DNA of 64,000 nucleotides from Telopea speciosissima (Eukaryota > Streptophyta > Magnoliopsida > Proteales > Proteaceae): the NCBI RefSeq assembly GCF_018873765.1, contig NC_057926.1:54697378-54761377 (forward strand), in the 5' to 3' direction. A program made the translations under genes and the position numbers. Position 1 is the first letter of the stretch, and the number at the start of each line of letters is the position of its first letter. Shown here in pieces: positions 22,229-33,874 of this stretch. The notes below the pieces were generated by a model. It was not told where the DNA came from and ran no database searches. It worked only from the letters and a program-made list of their open reading frames with translations.

Positions 22229-23200
22229 GGCCATTTGATATTACCTATAAGTGTGGCCCGGTGGGCCCCCTTGTAGGTCCTTTGTTTCGCTTCTTGTGGG
22301 TCTTTGTTTGGCTTGGTGTGGGGCTTAGCACCTTAAATTTTTTTTTTTTCCAATAATCAAATTAATGAGTGGATGTTTGTCTTCTTTTCTCAAAAAAAAG
22401 TGATGTTTGTCTTTAGTACCCAAAGTGAAAAGTAAAAGAAAGGGAAATTACAATAAGCTCTTCTACCCACCAAAGGAAAAAGGCCAAGATGGTTCCGAAA
22501 TAAGTTTGGAGCTCCATTAATTTGCACAAGTCCCAGCATCACTGGATATGAAGACGATATTGAAATTAAACTACAGAAGATACCTGTTCTAAGAAACACC
22601 ACCACCAACTTGATTTTGATAGTAATCACGGTCGTTATCATCCTTCCATGCATTTGAATACAACGATGCAAAGTTTGTATTCTAATCGCCAGGTCAGTTT
22701 GGTAAGCTCTATTGTTTTTTTTAAAAATAATTTCTTGAATTTTAGTTCAAAACTTCCCATATTATTCTCTCACAAAATTGATTCCGAAGCAAAGTTCTAA
22801 TTAATTAAATTTCTTATCATTATAATTATCACATTCATACCTTCCCCATTTCGGTTAATTTTCCATGAATTCTATAATCTAGAGAAGTTATGTTTTGCTG
22901 AGAAGTCAGTTTCCATCTCTTAATATCTTATTCTGTCATTATCGATTTTTTTACTTTGTTTAAAGCTTTGTTTTGTTTTAATACTTGCAACTGACTCGAT
23001 TCTATTATTCTACTCTTTCCAAGTCTATTTTTCTCTGTCTCTTTTCGTTTTGTCTTTAATAGTAACACGTCAACAGGTTCTATTTTCAAATTTAATTTAA
23101 TTTACTTTTTTTAAAGTTAGGGTAGGAAACTGGTTACATCTTTGCATTTGCTTCCGTGGTTGGTTGGTGTTCCTTTTAGCTCTGAAATTAGTTTTCGTTG
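22229..23200. other. Spacer upstream of D
   Basis: AT-rich sequence with no gene recognised. Confidence 0.4.
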
Positions 23201-23219
23201 AACGTTGACTGCTAAGGGA

Positions 23220-23227
23220 GCATATTC
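23220..23227 (+). promoter_or_regulatory. P1BS element of gene D
   Basis: GCATATTC fits GNATATNC, 207 bases before the ATG and 54 before the TATA box. Flanks (TTGACT before, CGGA after) resemble those at gene A. Confidence 0.8.
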
Positions 23228-23272
23228 GGAACCAGATGCGGCGGATTACGGAGACACTTTGAACTCTGCAAC

Positions 23273-23281
23273 ACTATAAAA
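23273..23281 (+). promoter_or_regulatory. TATA box of gene D
   Basis: ACTATAAAA after GAACTCTGCAAC, the same context as in A and B. It implies a leader of about 120 bases. Confidence 0.7.
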
Positions 23282-23426
23282 CCATGCCCTTCCTTCCCTG
23301 CTAGACTTCCATCAACACACCTTGTGTGTAATAACCTCCCATAGATTTTATAAATTGCTAGGAATCAGAAGAAGAAGACTATCAAAACAGTAAGAACTAT
23401 ACTGTTGAGAAGCTAGGTAGATAATC

Positions 23427-25079
23427 ATGGCCCCTAGGAAACAGTTGGAGGTGCTTAGCGCACTTGATTCAGCTAAGACCCAATTATACCATTTCAATGC
23501 AATCGTGGTTGCTGGTATGGGTTTCTTCACAGATTCCTATGACCTCTTCTGCATCTCTCTTGTCACCAAGTTGCTTGGCCGTATTTATTATTTCCACCCT
23601 GCATCAAAAAACCCTGGTTCATTACCCCCAGGCGTTAACTCTGCTATCACTGGTGTTGCTTTTGTTGGAACCCTTACCGGTCAACTCTTCTTTGGATGGC
23701 TGGGAGACAAGATGGGTAGAAAGCGTGTATATGGTCTCACGCTTGTGCTCATGGTGGTCTGCTCTATTGCTTCTGGCTTATCCTTTGGTCACTCAGCCAA
23801 AGGTGTAATGGCCAGCTTATGTTTCTTCAGGTTCTGGTTAGGTTTTGGTATTGGAGGTGATTACCCATTATCAGCTACCATTATGTCGGAATATGCCAAT
23901 AAGAAGACTCGAGGTGCCTTTATTGCTGCAGTGTTTGCCATGCAAGGTTTTGGTAACTTAACCGGTGGAATCGTTGGCCTCATCATTTCTTCAGCCTTCA
24001 AGGCAGCTTATCCTGCTGTGCCCTACGACCAAAACCCTAACCCCTTGATCGACACCTCGACTGTAGCAGCCGCCGACTACGTCTGGCGGATAATCGTTAT
24101 GGTCGGTGCCATTCCTGCAGTACTTACTTACTATTGGCGTATGAAGATGCCTGAGACCGCTCGTTACACCGCCCTTGTCGCCAAGAATGCAAAACAGGCC
24201 GCTTCTGATATGGCGACGGTATTGCATGTGGAAATGGAAACAGTACAAGACAAAATAGAACCCGTGGTAGAGATAGAGGATCCCTCTAACTCTTTCGGTT
24301 TGTTCTCTAAGGAATTCCTTCGTCGACATGGGCTTCACTTACTTGGAACCACCACAACATGGTTCTTTCTAGATATCGCGTTTTATAGTTCAAATTTATT
24401 CCAAAAGGATATTTTCACTGCAGTTCATTGGCTCCCTGCTGCAAGTACCATGAATGCAATTGAAGAGACTTTCATGGTTGCAAGGGCACAAACCATCCTA
24501 TCCCTTTGTGGTTCCGTCCCTGGGTATTGGTTTACGGTGGCCTTAATTGATCATATTGGTAGGTTTAAAATTCAAGTGATGGGTTTCTTGATGATGTTGG
24601 TATTCATGCTTGGGCTTGCCATTCCTTACGATCATTGGACGTCTCATGGGAACCAGGCTGGCTTCGTAATCATGTATGGCTTTACCTTCTTCTTTGCCAA
24701 TTTTGGGCCTAATACCACGACATTCGTGGTACCGGCGGAAATATTCCCGGCAAGGTTTAGGTCTACTTGCCATGGTATATCTGCAGCATGTGGTAAGGCC
24801 GGGGCAATTGTCGGAGCATTTGGGTTCTTGTATGCAGCACAGTCAACAAACCCGGCCTTAACAGATGCTGGGTACCCACCAGGTATCGGTGTGAAGAATG
24901 CATTGTTCATGCTTGCTGCATGTGATTTCTTTGGATTATGTTTTACGTTTTTAGTGCCTGAGGCTAATGGAAGATCTCTTGAAGAAATATCCGGCGACGA
25001 TGAGGGTGGAGATGGAAGTGGAATGGACGAGGAAGCTGCACCGCAACCAGGTTATGATAACAGGACTGTTCCTGTTTAA
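23427..25079 (+). CDS. PHT1: PHT1-family high-affinity phosphate:H+ symporter (gene D, intact)
   Basis: An intact intronless frame of 550 residues, encoding a plasma-membrane phosphate/proton cotransporter of the major facilitator superfamily. GFFTDSYD lies at 32-39, GDKMGRKR at 93-100, signature [13 protein letters not shown] at 143-155, and MQGFGNL follows. The hydrophilic central loop holds [22 protein letters not shown], and [18 protein letters not shown] and the [18 protein letters not shown] block are near the C-terminus. It differs from A in the start ([18 protein letters not shown]), a longer loop after FLYAA ([17 protein letters not shown]) and a longer acidic tail ending [10 protein letters not shown]. 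The start ATG is fixed by alignment with E and by position after the TATA box. P1BS and TATA suggest phosphate-starvation control. Its nearest relative is the broken gene E, in opposite orientation 4.2 kb downstream. Confidence 0.95.
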   Translation: MAPRKQLEVLSALDSAKTQLYHFNAIVVAGMGFFTDSYDLFCISLVTKLLGRIYYFHPASKNPGSLPPGVNSAITGVAFVGTLTGQLFFGWLGDKMGRKRVYGLTLVLMVVCSIASGLSFGHSAKGVMASLCFFRFWLGFGIGGDYPLSATIMSEYANKKTRGAFIAAVFAMQGFGNLTGGIVGLIISSAFKAAYPAVPYDQNPNPLIDTSTVAAADYVWRIIVMVGAIPAVLTYYWRMKMPETARYTALVAKNAKQAASDMATVLHVEMETVQDKIEPVVEIEDPSNSFGLFSKEFLRRHGLHLLGTTTTWFFLDIAFYSSNLFQKDIFTAVHWLPAASTMNAIEETFMVARAQTILSLCGSVPGYWFTVALIDHIGRFKIQVMGFLMMLVFMLGLAIPYDHWTSHGNQAGFVIMYGFTFFFANFGPNTTTFVVPAEIFPARFRSTCHGISAACGKAGAIVGAFGFLYAAQSTNPALTDAGYPPGIGVKNALFMLAACDFFGLCFTFLVPEANGRSLEEISGDDEGGDGSGMDEEAAPQPGYDNRTVPV

Positions 25080-25673
25080 TCCTTCCTTGATGATCGAGTA
25101 CTAGAGGAGAGATATAATTTTCTAAGTAATAAGGTTGTAACGTCCGTCCATGAACTGTGCGTGTTTCAGTTGTCCTTCTTGTTCTTCTTCTTCGTCTTTT
25201 ACTTCTCTTTTGTTTTTGGTTTTTTTAACTTTTCTTGTATTGCTTGTAATAAGGGACAATTCCTTGGGACGAGTCACTGTTATTATATTCATATATACTG
25301 TAATCTTATCTTAATAATTAACGGTTAGGTCATCGATTCTAACCTTATTAATATTTATATTTTACCATGCATAATAATTGCATACCATATTGACGTATAT
25401 ATGATTCAAGAATCTAGTTTTTTTTAATTAAGTAATATTAATTAAATATTTAATTAAAATTACTTAATCTTCTCCTCCCTTCCTACGTCTTCTTATATTA
25501 GAGTGATTGAAGATTTGTTGAGGATTTGAAGTTGGATTGGCAAATTGCCTGTCAAAATCAACCCTCTTTTAAATCGCAAATTCTCAAGTTTATTGAATGA
25601 AAAAAAAAAAAAAAAAAAATCACGTATTTTGGAAAAAATTTGGCTTCTTTCGCTTCCAATTTTTTTAGGAATT
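25080..25673. other. 3' flank of D
   Basis: The first 60 bases (CCTTCCTTGATGATCGAGTAC, TTTCTAAGTAATAA) are shared with the 3' flank of E, so the duplicated unit includes the 3' untranslated region. AT-rich spacer and a poly-A run follow. Confidence 0.5.
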
Positions 25674-25827
25674 TTTATCCTCTCAATTACCCTGCCTGTA
25701 CTTGACATCAAGCACATCTAATAGAGGGAGGTGGACCCCACCTTGAGCAGGGGGTAGGATAGTCATTTTTGCCTCTCTATTAGATGTACTTGATGCCAAG
25801 TACGGACAGTATAATTGAGAGGATAAA
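25674..25827. mobile_element. Foldback MITE, family 2, copy 2
   Basis: TTTATCCTCTCAATTACCCT is mirrored by AGTATAATTGAGAGGATAAA, and the arms extend through CCTGTACTTGA and ACATCTAATAGAG. Homologous to 18168-18338. Confidence 0.8.
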
Positions 25828-27496
25828 GATCCATGTCTTAGAGTTCTGGCTGATCGATTCTGATCTAATTGGAATTGGTGGAGGTCGATCCTATGTCTGA
25901 TTCCATATACTTGAACCTTTAATTGAAGTGGAATTTTTTGGGTTTGAACCAAGGTCTGGAATTTTCACAGGAGAAGGGAAAGAGATGAGATATGAATCTA
26001 GAACTAGACTAATTGGAAGGAGACTTGAATCTTTCTACTTTTTCTTCCGAGTCCTTTTGTCATTTCTTGTCATCTATATATAAGATAGGGGAAATAAAAC
26101 CTACCCGGTCGTGTGCCTTCTGTGGTTCCCACGCCTTGGTCATTTGGGATTTCCGCCTTTACATGGGGCCATGGGATGGCAAGACGGCCATTTTCAGGCG
26201 GGCAAGGTGGTTTGTGTGTCTGGGTGTGGGAGTCACGCAAGGTGCACAACCCCATAGCGTTCTTTCTCCCATAGGATAGATATGAATTAATTATGTATGT
26301 GAGTAATTATATTGTATTTTTTTTTTTTTTTTTTTGTAGGAGTGTTTATTTTAATTGGGAGGCTTCATCTTGATAAATTCATATTCTAAATCTACTATTT
26401 TATTTGTTGATGTTTAGTAAATATATAACAACGTTTTGTTCCCAATTTTTTTTAAAGAGGAAACATATTAAATACGTACTATATTATTTGCGTATAAACG
26501 CTTTCTGTACACCACATTTTTAAAATTATTATTAGATTTTAGGTCCATAATACCTGTATATATCCATATCCATTTTTTTATGTACGTGTATTTACTATGG
26601 TTCTAACTATTGCAATATTCTTTTCGCAAATTTCATGGTATCAGAGCTTGACAGTAAGGGTTGATTCATAAACTAGTTGTATTTAACTTCTTGATGCAAA
26701 GTAAAACCTACTTAATATGTTGTATTTGGTTTCTATCGACTTACTATATTTTAAGGAATTGATTGTAGGTCTACGCTAGTCTAAGAGTTATCTACATCAC
26801 GCACACTTAATTAAACCCTATAGATGGTGAAATGAGATTGAAATTTTATGAATATAAAACCCTAAGGTCCTTTGTTAACATGTCAAATTTAAACACAAAC
26901 GGATCTCACCATGTTGAAAAATAAAACATCGAAACATTAAACCAAAAAAGTGCAGGTTGGCCAATGTATTATTTTCTTTAATTGACTATATTTGATTAAA
27001 AATGGTCACATGTCAAAAAATAAGTCCCCAAATACCTAATTATTGGATCTAAAAACCTTACTTGTACGTGTAGATATAGTTCGTTCTTCTTCTTTGTATA
27101 AATTTTAAAATCTAGGGTTTGACGAAGCATGGTTCACACAATCGATAATACTAAAAGGTTCGTGGGGGTAGGGGACTTGTCGTCACCCGTGACCTATTTT
27201 CTTACCGTTTAAAATGTTTCTCTGTATTAAACGCGTGTCAGCTCATCTCAGATTTGTCCACCATCGGGGGAGGCTGTTTTAACTTTGTATTAATCAATTT
27301 AATTAAATAATAAAAAAATGATCATTAGTTCACACTTAAAACTAATTAACTTAGATTTAAGTTGACTTAGACCATATAATTGTAGAATTAGACTGTGGCG
27401 TTGAATTATGGATGTGGACTTGTGGACTTATGGTGGTTACGATAATGGCCGGCTTACTTGTGGAGTTGGGAATTCGCTATTTTTGCTTTACATTGA
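25828..27496. other. Spacer between D and E
   Basis: No gene is recognised. A stretch near 26160-26260 (CATTTTCAGGCGGGCAAGG, GGGTGTGGGAGTCACGCAAGG) resembles decayed family-4/5 MITE wording. The rest is AT-rich. Confidence 0.4.
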
Positions 27497-27901
27497 TAGG
27501 GATGTAAATGGATATTCATAAATTCGAATCCGGTCTGCATACGTATTTGTTTAGTTTAGGGGTATTCATATTCGTTTAGAGATATTCGGAAAAAAAATTA
27601 TCTGATCCCAATAAATAATTAATGATCTTGAGGGTTTTTAAAAATTCAACAAGTTCCAAGGAATGAGGTAATGAGAATCATGAAACTATGACAATTAAGA
27701 GACATGGATTGAGAGTAAATCCTACTTGCGGAGGGAGGAAGGTTTAGGTTACATAAGTCAGGAACGTAAACGGATAATCAAAAATCTGAATTCGATCCAA
27801 ATCTGTATCCGTTTAGAAATATCCATATTTGGTCACGAAATATCCGGATCCGATCACAATTAATTTGTATCCAATCCGTATTTGATCCGTTTAAATCTCT
27901 A
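27497..27901. mobile_element. hAT-like element, relative of 42627-43062
   Basis: It starts TAGGGATGTAAATGG and ends CCGTTTAAATCTCTA. The interior shares ATGATCTTGAGGGTTTTT and ATTCAACA(A/G)GTTC with the element at 42627. Target duplications are no longer visible, so it is an older copy. Confidence 0.6.
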
Positions 27902-29255
27902 CTTTATAAGGAAACTCCAACAATTATTATTCTTGTAAAAAAAATATATTGGGTGATACAACTGTATTAGTTATAGTTTCAAATATCAATTGGTGTCTGT
28001 ATTTGTCTCGTCGATACCAATACCAATATGTATCAATTGTATTGGATCGTACGGGAGGGATTGTCCTAAATTTTAATTTTTGGACAAATTTTCTCTTACA
28101 AAGAACCGTTCCACTCAAATGGGATTGGACAGATATCGGTTTCGATTGATCCGAGACCGATATTTTAAATTATGGTTTGTTATCTTTTTTTTTTTATTAT
28201 TATTTTTTTCATTCAAACTTCCATTCTTATCTTCCTCTTCAAACAATCGAAATCACTTTCAATGCTGACTAATTATCGATCCAGTATGAGATTGACATAT
28301 ATTGTCTCGATATCATATCAAAACAATACCATACATGATATATCACTATGACGATCATGTCATATCATAGATCACGGGATCACATAATATTGCGATCGGC
28401 TCATACCATGTCACGGAGTAGTGATATAGCATGTTGCACGATATAACGTGATCATCATAGCGATATGGTACAATTCTTCTGTCGACATCTATGTTTTGCC
28501 GACGATTCTTTTCTTCCTCTTTGTGAAACCAAATTCATTTCAATACTAACTCATTATGATTCTGTACAAGACGTTGGAGAGGATCCAAACCCGTTTGAAT
28601 GTAGCCCGAGTTCTAAAAATAGGAATCCCAATGTTGACCTGTCAAATTGGATAGGATTCCGCTGGGTTTGATTCTAGATTCCAGATTTCAGTCAAAGATT
28701 CATGTTGATTCTCCTTTGATTTCATTGCCGGCTCCGCTTCTTTGAACAATAACTTCAATCCTTTTTCTTTTTATTTGGTAATACTAACCCTCTTGTAGGA
28801 TTATAAAGAAACACTGTGAACGGGAAATCTTTACATACGTGAGTGTACATCAATGATTCACAATCGTTCAGGTGGAATTTAATTCGTAAAAATATTTCAT
28901 CTAAATGACTGTCAATGGTTCACGTACATGAAGAGTCATCAGACTGAAAAACACTGCCCACACATCAACAAAACAACACAGATGTAGAAGAGAGGAACCG
29001 ACCCAGAGGCAAATCAACTAATAAAAGAAGGAGGGACACACTAGAAAAAAAAAAAAAAACAAAAGAAGGGGGCAGGAACAACATGAAATCTAAGAAGAAA
29101 TGACCATTAGAATAGATAAACACAGAAAAATACCAATTCAAGGACTTGGATTCCTTGTGCATTTATTACAACTTTATTACTTAGAAATTTATACCACTCC
29201 TGTATCAATCAAGGACAACGAATTAGCTAGCTAGTACTCGATCATCAAGGAAGGA
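27902..29255. other. Spacer with GATATC-rich degenerate repeats
   Basis: From 27950 to 28470 there are many variants of CGATAC/GATATC, as also at 38380-38640, 40740-41010 and 59930-60190, probably one old repeat type. Near 28800-28940 AATGATTCACAATCGTTCAGG and a mirrored AATGGTTCACGTACATGAA form a weak foldback. The last 90 bases are the 3' flank of E. Confidence 0.4.
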
Positions 29256-30884
29256 TTAAACAGGAACAGTCCTGTTATCATAACCTGGTTGCGGTGCAGC
29301 TTCCTCGTCCATTCCACTTCCATCTTCACTCTCATCGTCGCCGGATATTTCTTCAAGAGATCTTCCCTTAGCCTCAGGCACTAAAAACGTAAAACACAAT
29401 CCCAAGAAATCACATGCAACAAGCATGAACAATGCGTTCCTCACACCGATACCTAGTGGGTACCCTGCATCTGTTGAGGCCGGGTTTGTTGACTGTGCTG
29501 CATACAACAACCCAAATGCTCCGACAATTGCCCCGGCCTTACCACATGCTGAAGATATACCATGGCAAGTAGACCTAAACCTTGCCGGGAATATTTCCGC
29601 CGATACCACGAATGTCGTGGTATTAGGCCCAAAATTGGCAAAGAAGAAGGTAAGGGCATACATGATTATGAAGCCAGCCTGGTTCCCAGGAGACTTCCAA
29701 TGATTGTAAGGAATGGCAAGCCCAAGCATGAATACCAACATCATCAAGAAACCCATCACTTGAATTTTAAACCTACCAATACGATCAATTAAGGCCACCG
29801 TAAACCAATACCCAGGGACGGAACCACAAAGGGATAGGATGGTTTGTGCCCTTGCAACCTTGAAAGTTTCTTCAATTGCATTCATGGTACTTGCAGAAGG
29901 GAGCCAATGAACTGCAGTGAAAATATCCTTTTGGAATAAATTTGAACTATAAAACGCGATATCTAGAAAGAACCATGTTGTGGTGGTTCCAAGTAAATGA
30001 AGCCTATATCGACGAAGGAATTCCTTAGAGAACAAACCGAAAGAGTTAGAGGGATCCTCTATCTCTACCACGGGTTCTACTTTGTCTTGTACTATTTCCA
30101 TTTCCACATGCAATACCGTCACCATATCAGAAGCGGCCTGTTTTGCATTCTTGGCGACAAGGGCGGTGTAACGAGCGGTCTCAGGCATCTTCATACGCCA
30201 ATAGTAAGCAAGTACTGCAGGAATGGCACCGACCATAACGATTATCCGCCAGACGTAGTCGGCGGCTGCTACGGCTGAGGTGTCGATCGAGGGGTTAGAG
30301 TTATATTGGTAGGCCGGAACAGGATAAGCTGCCTTGAAGGCAGCAAAAATGATGAGGGCAACGATTCCACCGGTTAAGTTACCAAAACCTTGCATGGCAA
30401 ACACTGCAGCAATAAAGGCACCTCGAGTCTTCTTATTAGCATACTCAGACATAATGGTAGCTGATAATGGGTAATCACCTCCAATACCAAAACCTAACCA
30501 GAACCTGAAGAAACATAAGGTGGCCCTTACTCCTTTGGTTGAGTGACCAAAGGATAAGCCAGAAGCAATAGAGCAGACCACCATGAGCACAAGTGTGAGA
30601 CCGTACACACGCTTTCTACCCATCTTGTCTCCCAGCCATCCAAAGAAGAGCTGACCGGTAAGGGTTCCAACAAAAGCAACACCATTGATAGCAGAGTTAA
30701 TGCCTGAGGCTAATGTACCAGGTGTTTTTTATCCAAGTTGGAAATAATAAATACGGCCAATCAACTTGGTGACAAGGGACATGCAGAAGATATCGTAGGA
30801 ATCAGTGAAGAAACCCATACCAGCAACCACAATTGCATTGAAATGGTATAACTAGGTTTTAGCTGAATCAAGTGCGCTAAGCAC

Positions 30885-30889
30885 CTCCA
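30885..30889. repeat. Target-site duplication, left
   Basis: CTCCA just before the 5' LTR; repeated at 35706-35710. It is part of codons 7-8 of gene E. Confidence 0.9.
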
Positions 30890-31172
30890 TATTGACCAAT
30901 ATAGACGTTCTCATCTTTGGAACGTACTATATTGGTCTCCTTCCATCAATACCTCTTACCATACATTGAGCATTCCTTTTATATTATCTTCCTTGTAATA
31001 CACTGATATTGTAAATATTTGTTTCCTTATTTGTCCACATGTGATATAGAATGTTTCCTATTATCACATGTGAGATCTTCAACCACTAGGGATTCTCTTG
31101 TTCCCTATATATACATCTTGTAACTATCATTATTGAAATAGTGAAATACATTCAAACCTATCAAGTTTAACA
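30890..31172 (+). repeat. 5' LTR of the copia element
   Basis: 283 bases, beginning TATTGACCAATATAG and ending AAGTTTAACA. It matches the 3' LTR with five substitutions and one 4-base indel (about 1.8 percent). The expected leading TG is missing here although TG precedes the same sequence in the 3' copy. A TATA-like CCTATATATAC lies at about 31104. The first 48 bases hold a strong hairpin (30894-30937). Confidence 0.92.
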
Positions 31173-31186
31173 TGGTATCACGAGCC
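31173..31186 (+). promoter_or_regulatory. Primer binding site (initiator tRNA-Met)
   Basis: TGGTATCACGAGCC directly follows the 5' LTR. It matches the usual plant copia site TGGTATCAGAGCC with one extra base. Confidence 0.85.
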
Positions 31187-31229
31187 TAGTGCTCCAACGA
31201 GCATTCTCTATTCTTTTTTTTTTTTCTCC

Positions 31230-32294
31230 ATGGCTGGCGAACACGACCAAGGCACAAACAACACCCAACCCGTGGGCAACACCTCTCTTACTACCCTTTC
31301 TCTACCTAGTTCCCCTTCCCTTCATCATGCTCATCACTATATTTCAGTAAAACTCACATCGAAAAACTACCTATACTGGCAAACCCAGATTGAACCTTTC
31401 CTTGATGGCCAAGGCCTTTTTGGGCATCTCGATGGCACTACACCATGCCCAACTGAACCTGTTGCTGCACTTCAATGGCGACGCCAGGACTCCTTACTTC
31501 GGAGCTTACTTCTCTCTTCACTCTCTGAAGAGGTATTCTCATTGGTTCTTGGCAAACGAACCAACCATGACATATGGGAAACCCTGCACACTGCCTTCTC
31601 ATCTCCATCTGAGAGTCGCATAATGTCACTCACCATGGCTCTCCAAGACTTAGAACAGAAACCTGATGAATCGGTTTCCACCTTCTTGCAACGAGCAAAG
31701 ACTATCTCTGAAGAATTAAGTGCTGCAGGACACCCTTTGCGTGACAGTGCCTTCAATCTACATGTCTTTAAGGGGTTGAAGGCAGACTTCAATGATATTG
31801 TTTCATCACTTCTCACTCGCACCACTCCGCTGCCCTATGATGATTTGCATGCGATGCTGCTCAGCCATGAGTTTTTACATGGCACGAAACTTGCAAAGCT
31901 CTCTCTGACTAATGGTGTATCTTCTACCACCTCTCCCTCTGCCAACCAAGTTCAAAAGACAACCGATCAGCCGGCCAGCATCCCACCTTCCTTTGGCCGT
32001 GGGGGTGGGACTTGGCGTGGTCGTGGTACCCGTGGCAAGGGGGCCGTGGTCGCTCTTAAGGAACTAGACTTTGGTGACATTAGTGTAATCGGGACACCCA
32101 TGACACCCAACAATGCTACAGCAAACCTAAACCCCCACCCAATTTTCCTACACGAACAACCTCTTCCTTTCACTACCAACCCAATACCACACCCACGGCC
32201 CATTACACAAACTACCCGAGCCATTCCAATCAACCCATCCTACCCACACCAGCATATCCACCATCCCAATCATTCACTTGGTACCCGGATATGA
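31230..32294 (+). pseudogene. copia gag with frameshift
   Basis: The frame starts MAGEHDQG and contains the copia Gag block: ISVKLTSKNYLYWQTQIEPF, LFGHLDGTTPCP, then W...D..L...L..S...V and a long helical segment with ALQDLEQKPDESVSTFLQRAK. After a Gly/Arg-rich stretch (GRGGGTWRGRGTRGKG, about residue 260-275) the frame is lost at a run of G near 32040, consistent with one missing base. The correct continuation is in the frame of the downstream integrase. It holds a zinc knuckle remnant (CNRDTHDTQQCY) whose first Cys and a neighbouring codon are stops (TGA, TAG at 32075-32083). The rest of the listed frame is out-of-phase sequence. Confidence 0.85.
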
Positions 32295-33874
32295 GTGCTA
32301 CACACCATGTGACACCCAATATCCATTCCCTTTCATCTTATGATCCATACACAGGTTCGGATTCGCTACAAGTTGGCAATGGTAAGACTATACCCATTTC
32401 AAATGTTGGTACAACATCTCTCTCTTCCCCTTCTTCTTCTAAAAATTTTATTTTGTCTGATGTCTTGCATGTTTCTTTAATTTCCAAACCCCTTCTTTCT
32501 GTCAATAGGTTCGCTACTGACAATGTTGTATTTTTTGAATTCCATCCATCTTGTTTTTTTGTGAAGAATCGGAGAACCAAAACTACAATTCTGTCCGGTC
32601 CGAGTGATGGCAGTCTTTACCAAGTACCATCGTCTGTGGGCACTTCTCCTTCGGCCTATCTTACTAGTCGCACTTCTCTTGATGGCTGGCATTGTCGCCT
32701 AGGCCATCCACATTCACAAACTGTTCGTCAAGTCATTCATCAGAATAATTTACCTTTTTCTAAATCCTCTTTAACTAATTTATGTAATGCCTGTCAATTG
32801 GGCAAGGCTTGTCGCCAGTCTTTGGGCGAAACTTATTCTCGTAGTCTTTATCCTTTGGAATTATTGTTTAGGGATGTTTGGGGACCCTCCCCTACCCCCT
32901 CTCCTGCTGGACACCGGTATTATGTTATTTTTGTTGACGACTATTCCAAATACTTGTGGTTTTATCCTATGGCAAAGAAATCCAAGGTTTTGGGGATTTT
33001 TATTGGCTTCCAAAAATTAGTTGAGAGACAATTTGGTAGACAAATAAAATCTGTCCAAACGGATAGGGGTGGGGAATTTCGGACTTTACCCAAATTTTTC
33101 CATGATATTGGGATTTCTCATCGCATTTCTGCTCCTCATACCCATGAGCAGCAGGGCACGGTCGAGCGCCATCATAGGCACGTTGTGGAAACTGGATTAT
33201 CACTTTTGGCCCATGCTTCTGTACCTCAAATATATTGGGTGTTTGCTTTGGAGACAGCGGTATTTTTAATCAACCGCTTACCTTCTAGGATCAATTCGGG
33301 AATGTCTCCCTACCAATTACTGTTTCATCGGGTTCCAAACTATTCCTTTTTGAGGGTTTTTGGATGTTTATGTTATCCGCTTCTTCGGCCATTCACTACA
33401 CACAAAAAGGATTTTCGTTCGGCACCACACGTATTTTTGGGTTATAGTCCATCACATTTAGCATACCGGTGTTTAGATCGCTCAACTGGTCGTATCCAGG
33501 TTTTTCGTCATGTGTCATTCTCTGAAAATGTTTTCCCATTCTCATCCATTTCCAATCCAACACTGCCATCACCTCCTAGTCCTCTCCCATGGGCTGCTGT
33601 ACCAACAGCCATAGCACCATTGCCGAATGTGGCACCACCATCGCCACACACTTCCCCATCAAGTATGGCCTCACCACATTCACCACCCCAACCATGTTTG
33701 ACCCGTGCTGAACCTAGCCCATCTACAAGTCCACCTTCACCACCTCCACGGACCCGATCCATTGTGGAGCTTTATACGGATCCACCCACCCATGTTACAC
33801 CACCACCAACCCGTCACCCGATGCGTCTGCGCTCTCACAAAGCACCTTCCTACCAAACCAAACCCAACAACTGA
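32291..33874 (+). pseudogene. copia protease remnant and integrase
   Basis: Just before and at the first Met the protease active-site region reads WYPDMSATHHVT, where copia elements normally have D-S-G-A, so two of the four core residues are changed. Further on comes the pre-integrase zinc motif (WHCRLGHPHS ... CNACQLGKA, H-H-C-C). The integrase core follows with its three acidic residues in RDVWGP, QTDRGGEF and EQQGTVERHHR. The C-terminal part is proline-rich. The frame ends at 33874 just after [10 protein letters not shown]; reverse transcriptase continues in another frame, which implies a one-base insertion near 33840-33870. Confidence 0.9.

Noticed and set aside
27950-28470. CRISPR-like or satellite array of GATATC variants
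   Set aside because: Spacing and sequence are irregular, and the DNA is plant nuclear; treated as an old degenerate repeat.
29256-30623. 455-residue PHT1 frame taken as a complete gene
   Set aside because: It starts at an internal Met. The true start is at 35729, and the 5' part has two nonsense codons and a retrotransposon.
32291-33874. Active retrotransposon polyprotein
   Set aside because: Frameshifts on both sides, altered protease motif and a downstream stop show that the copy is defective.
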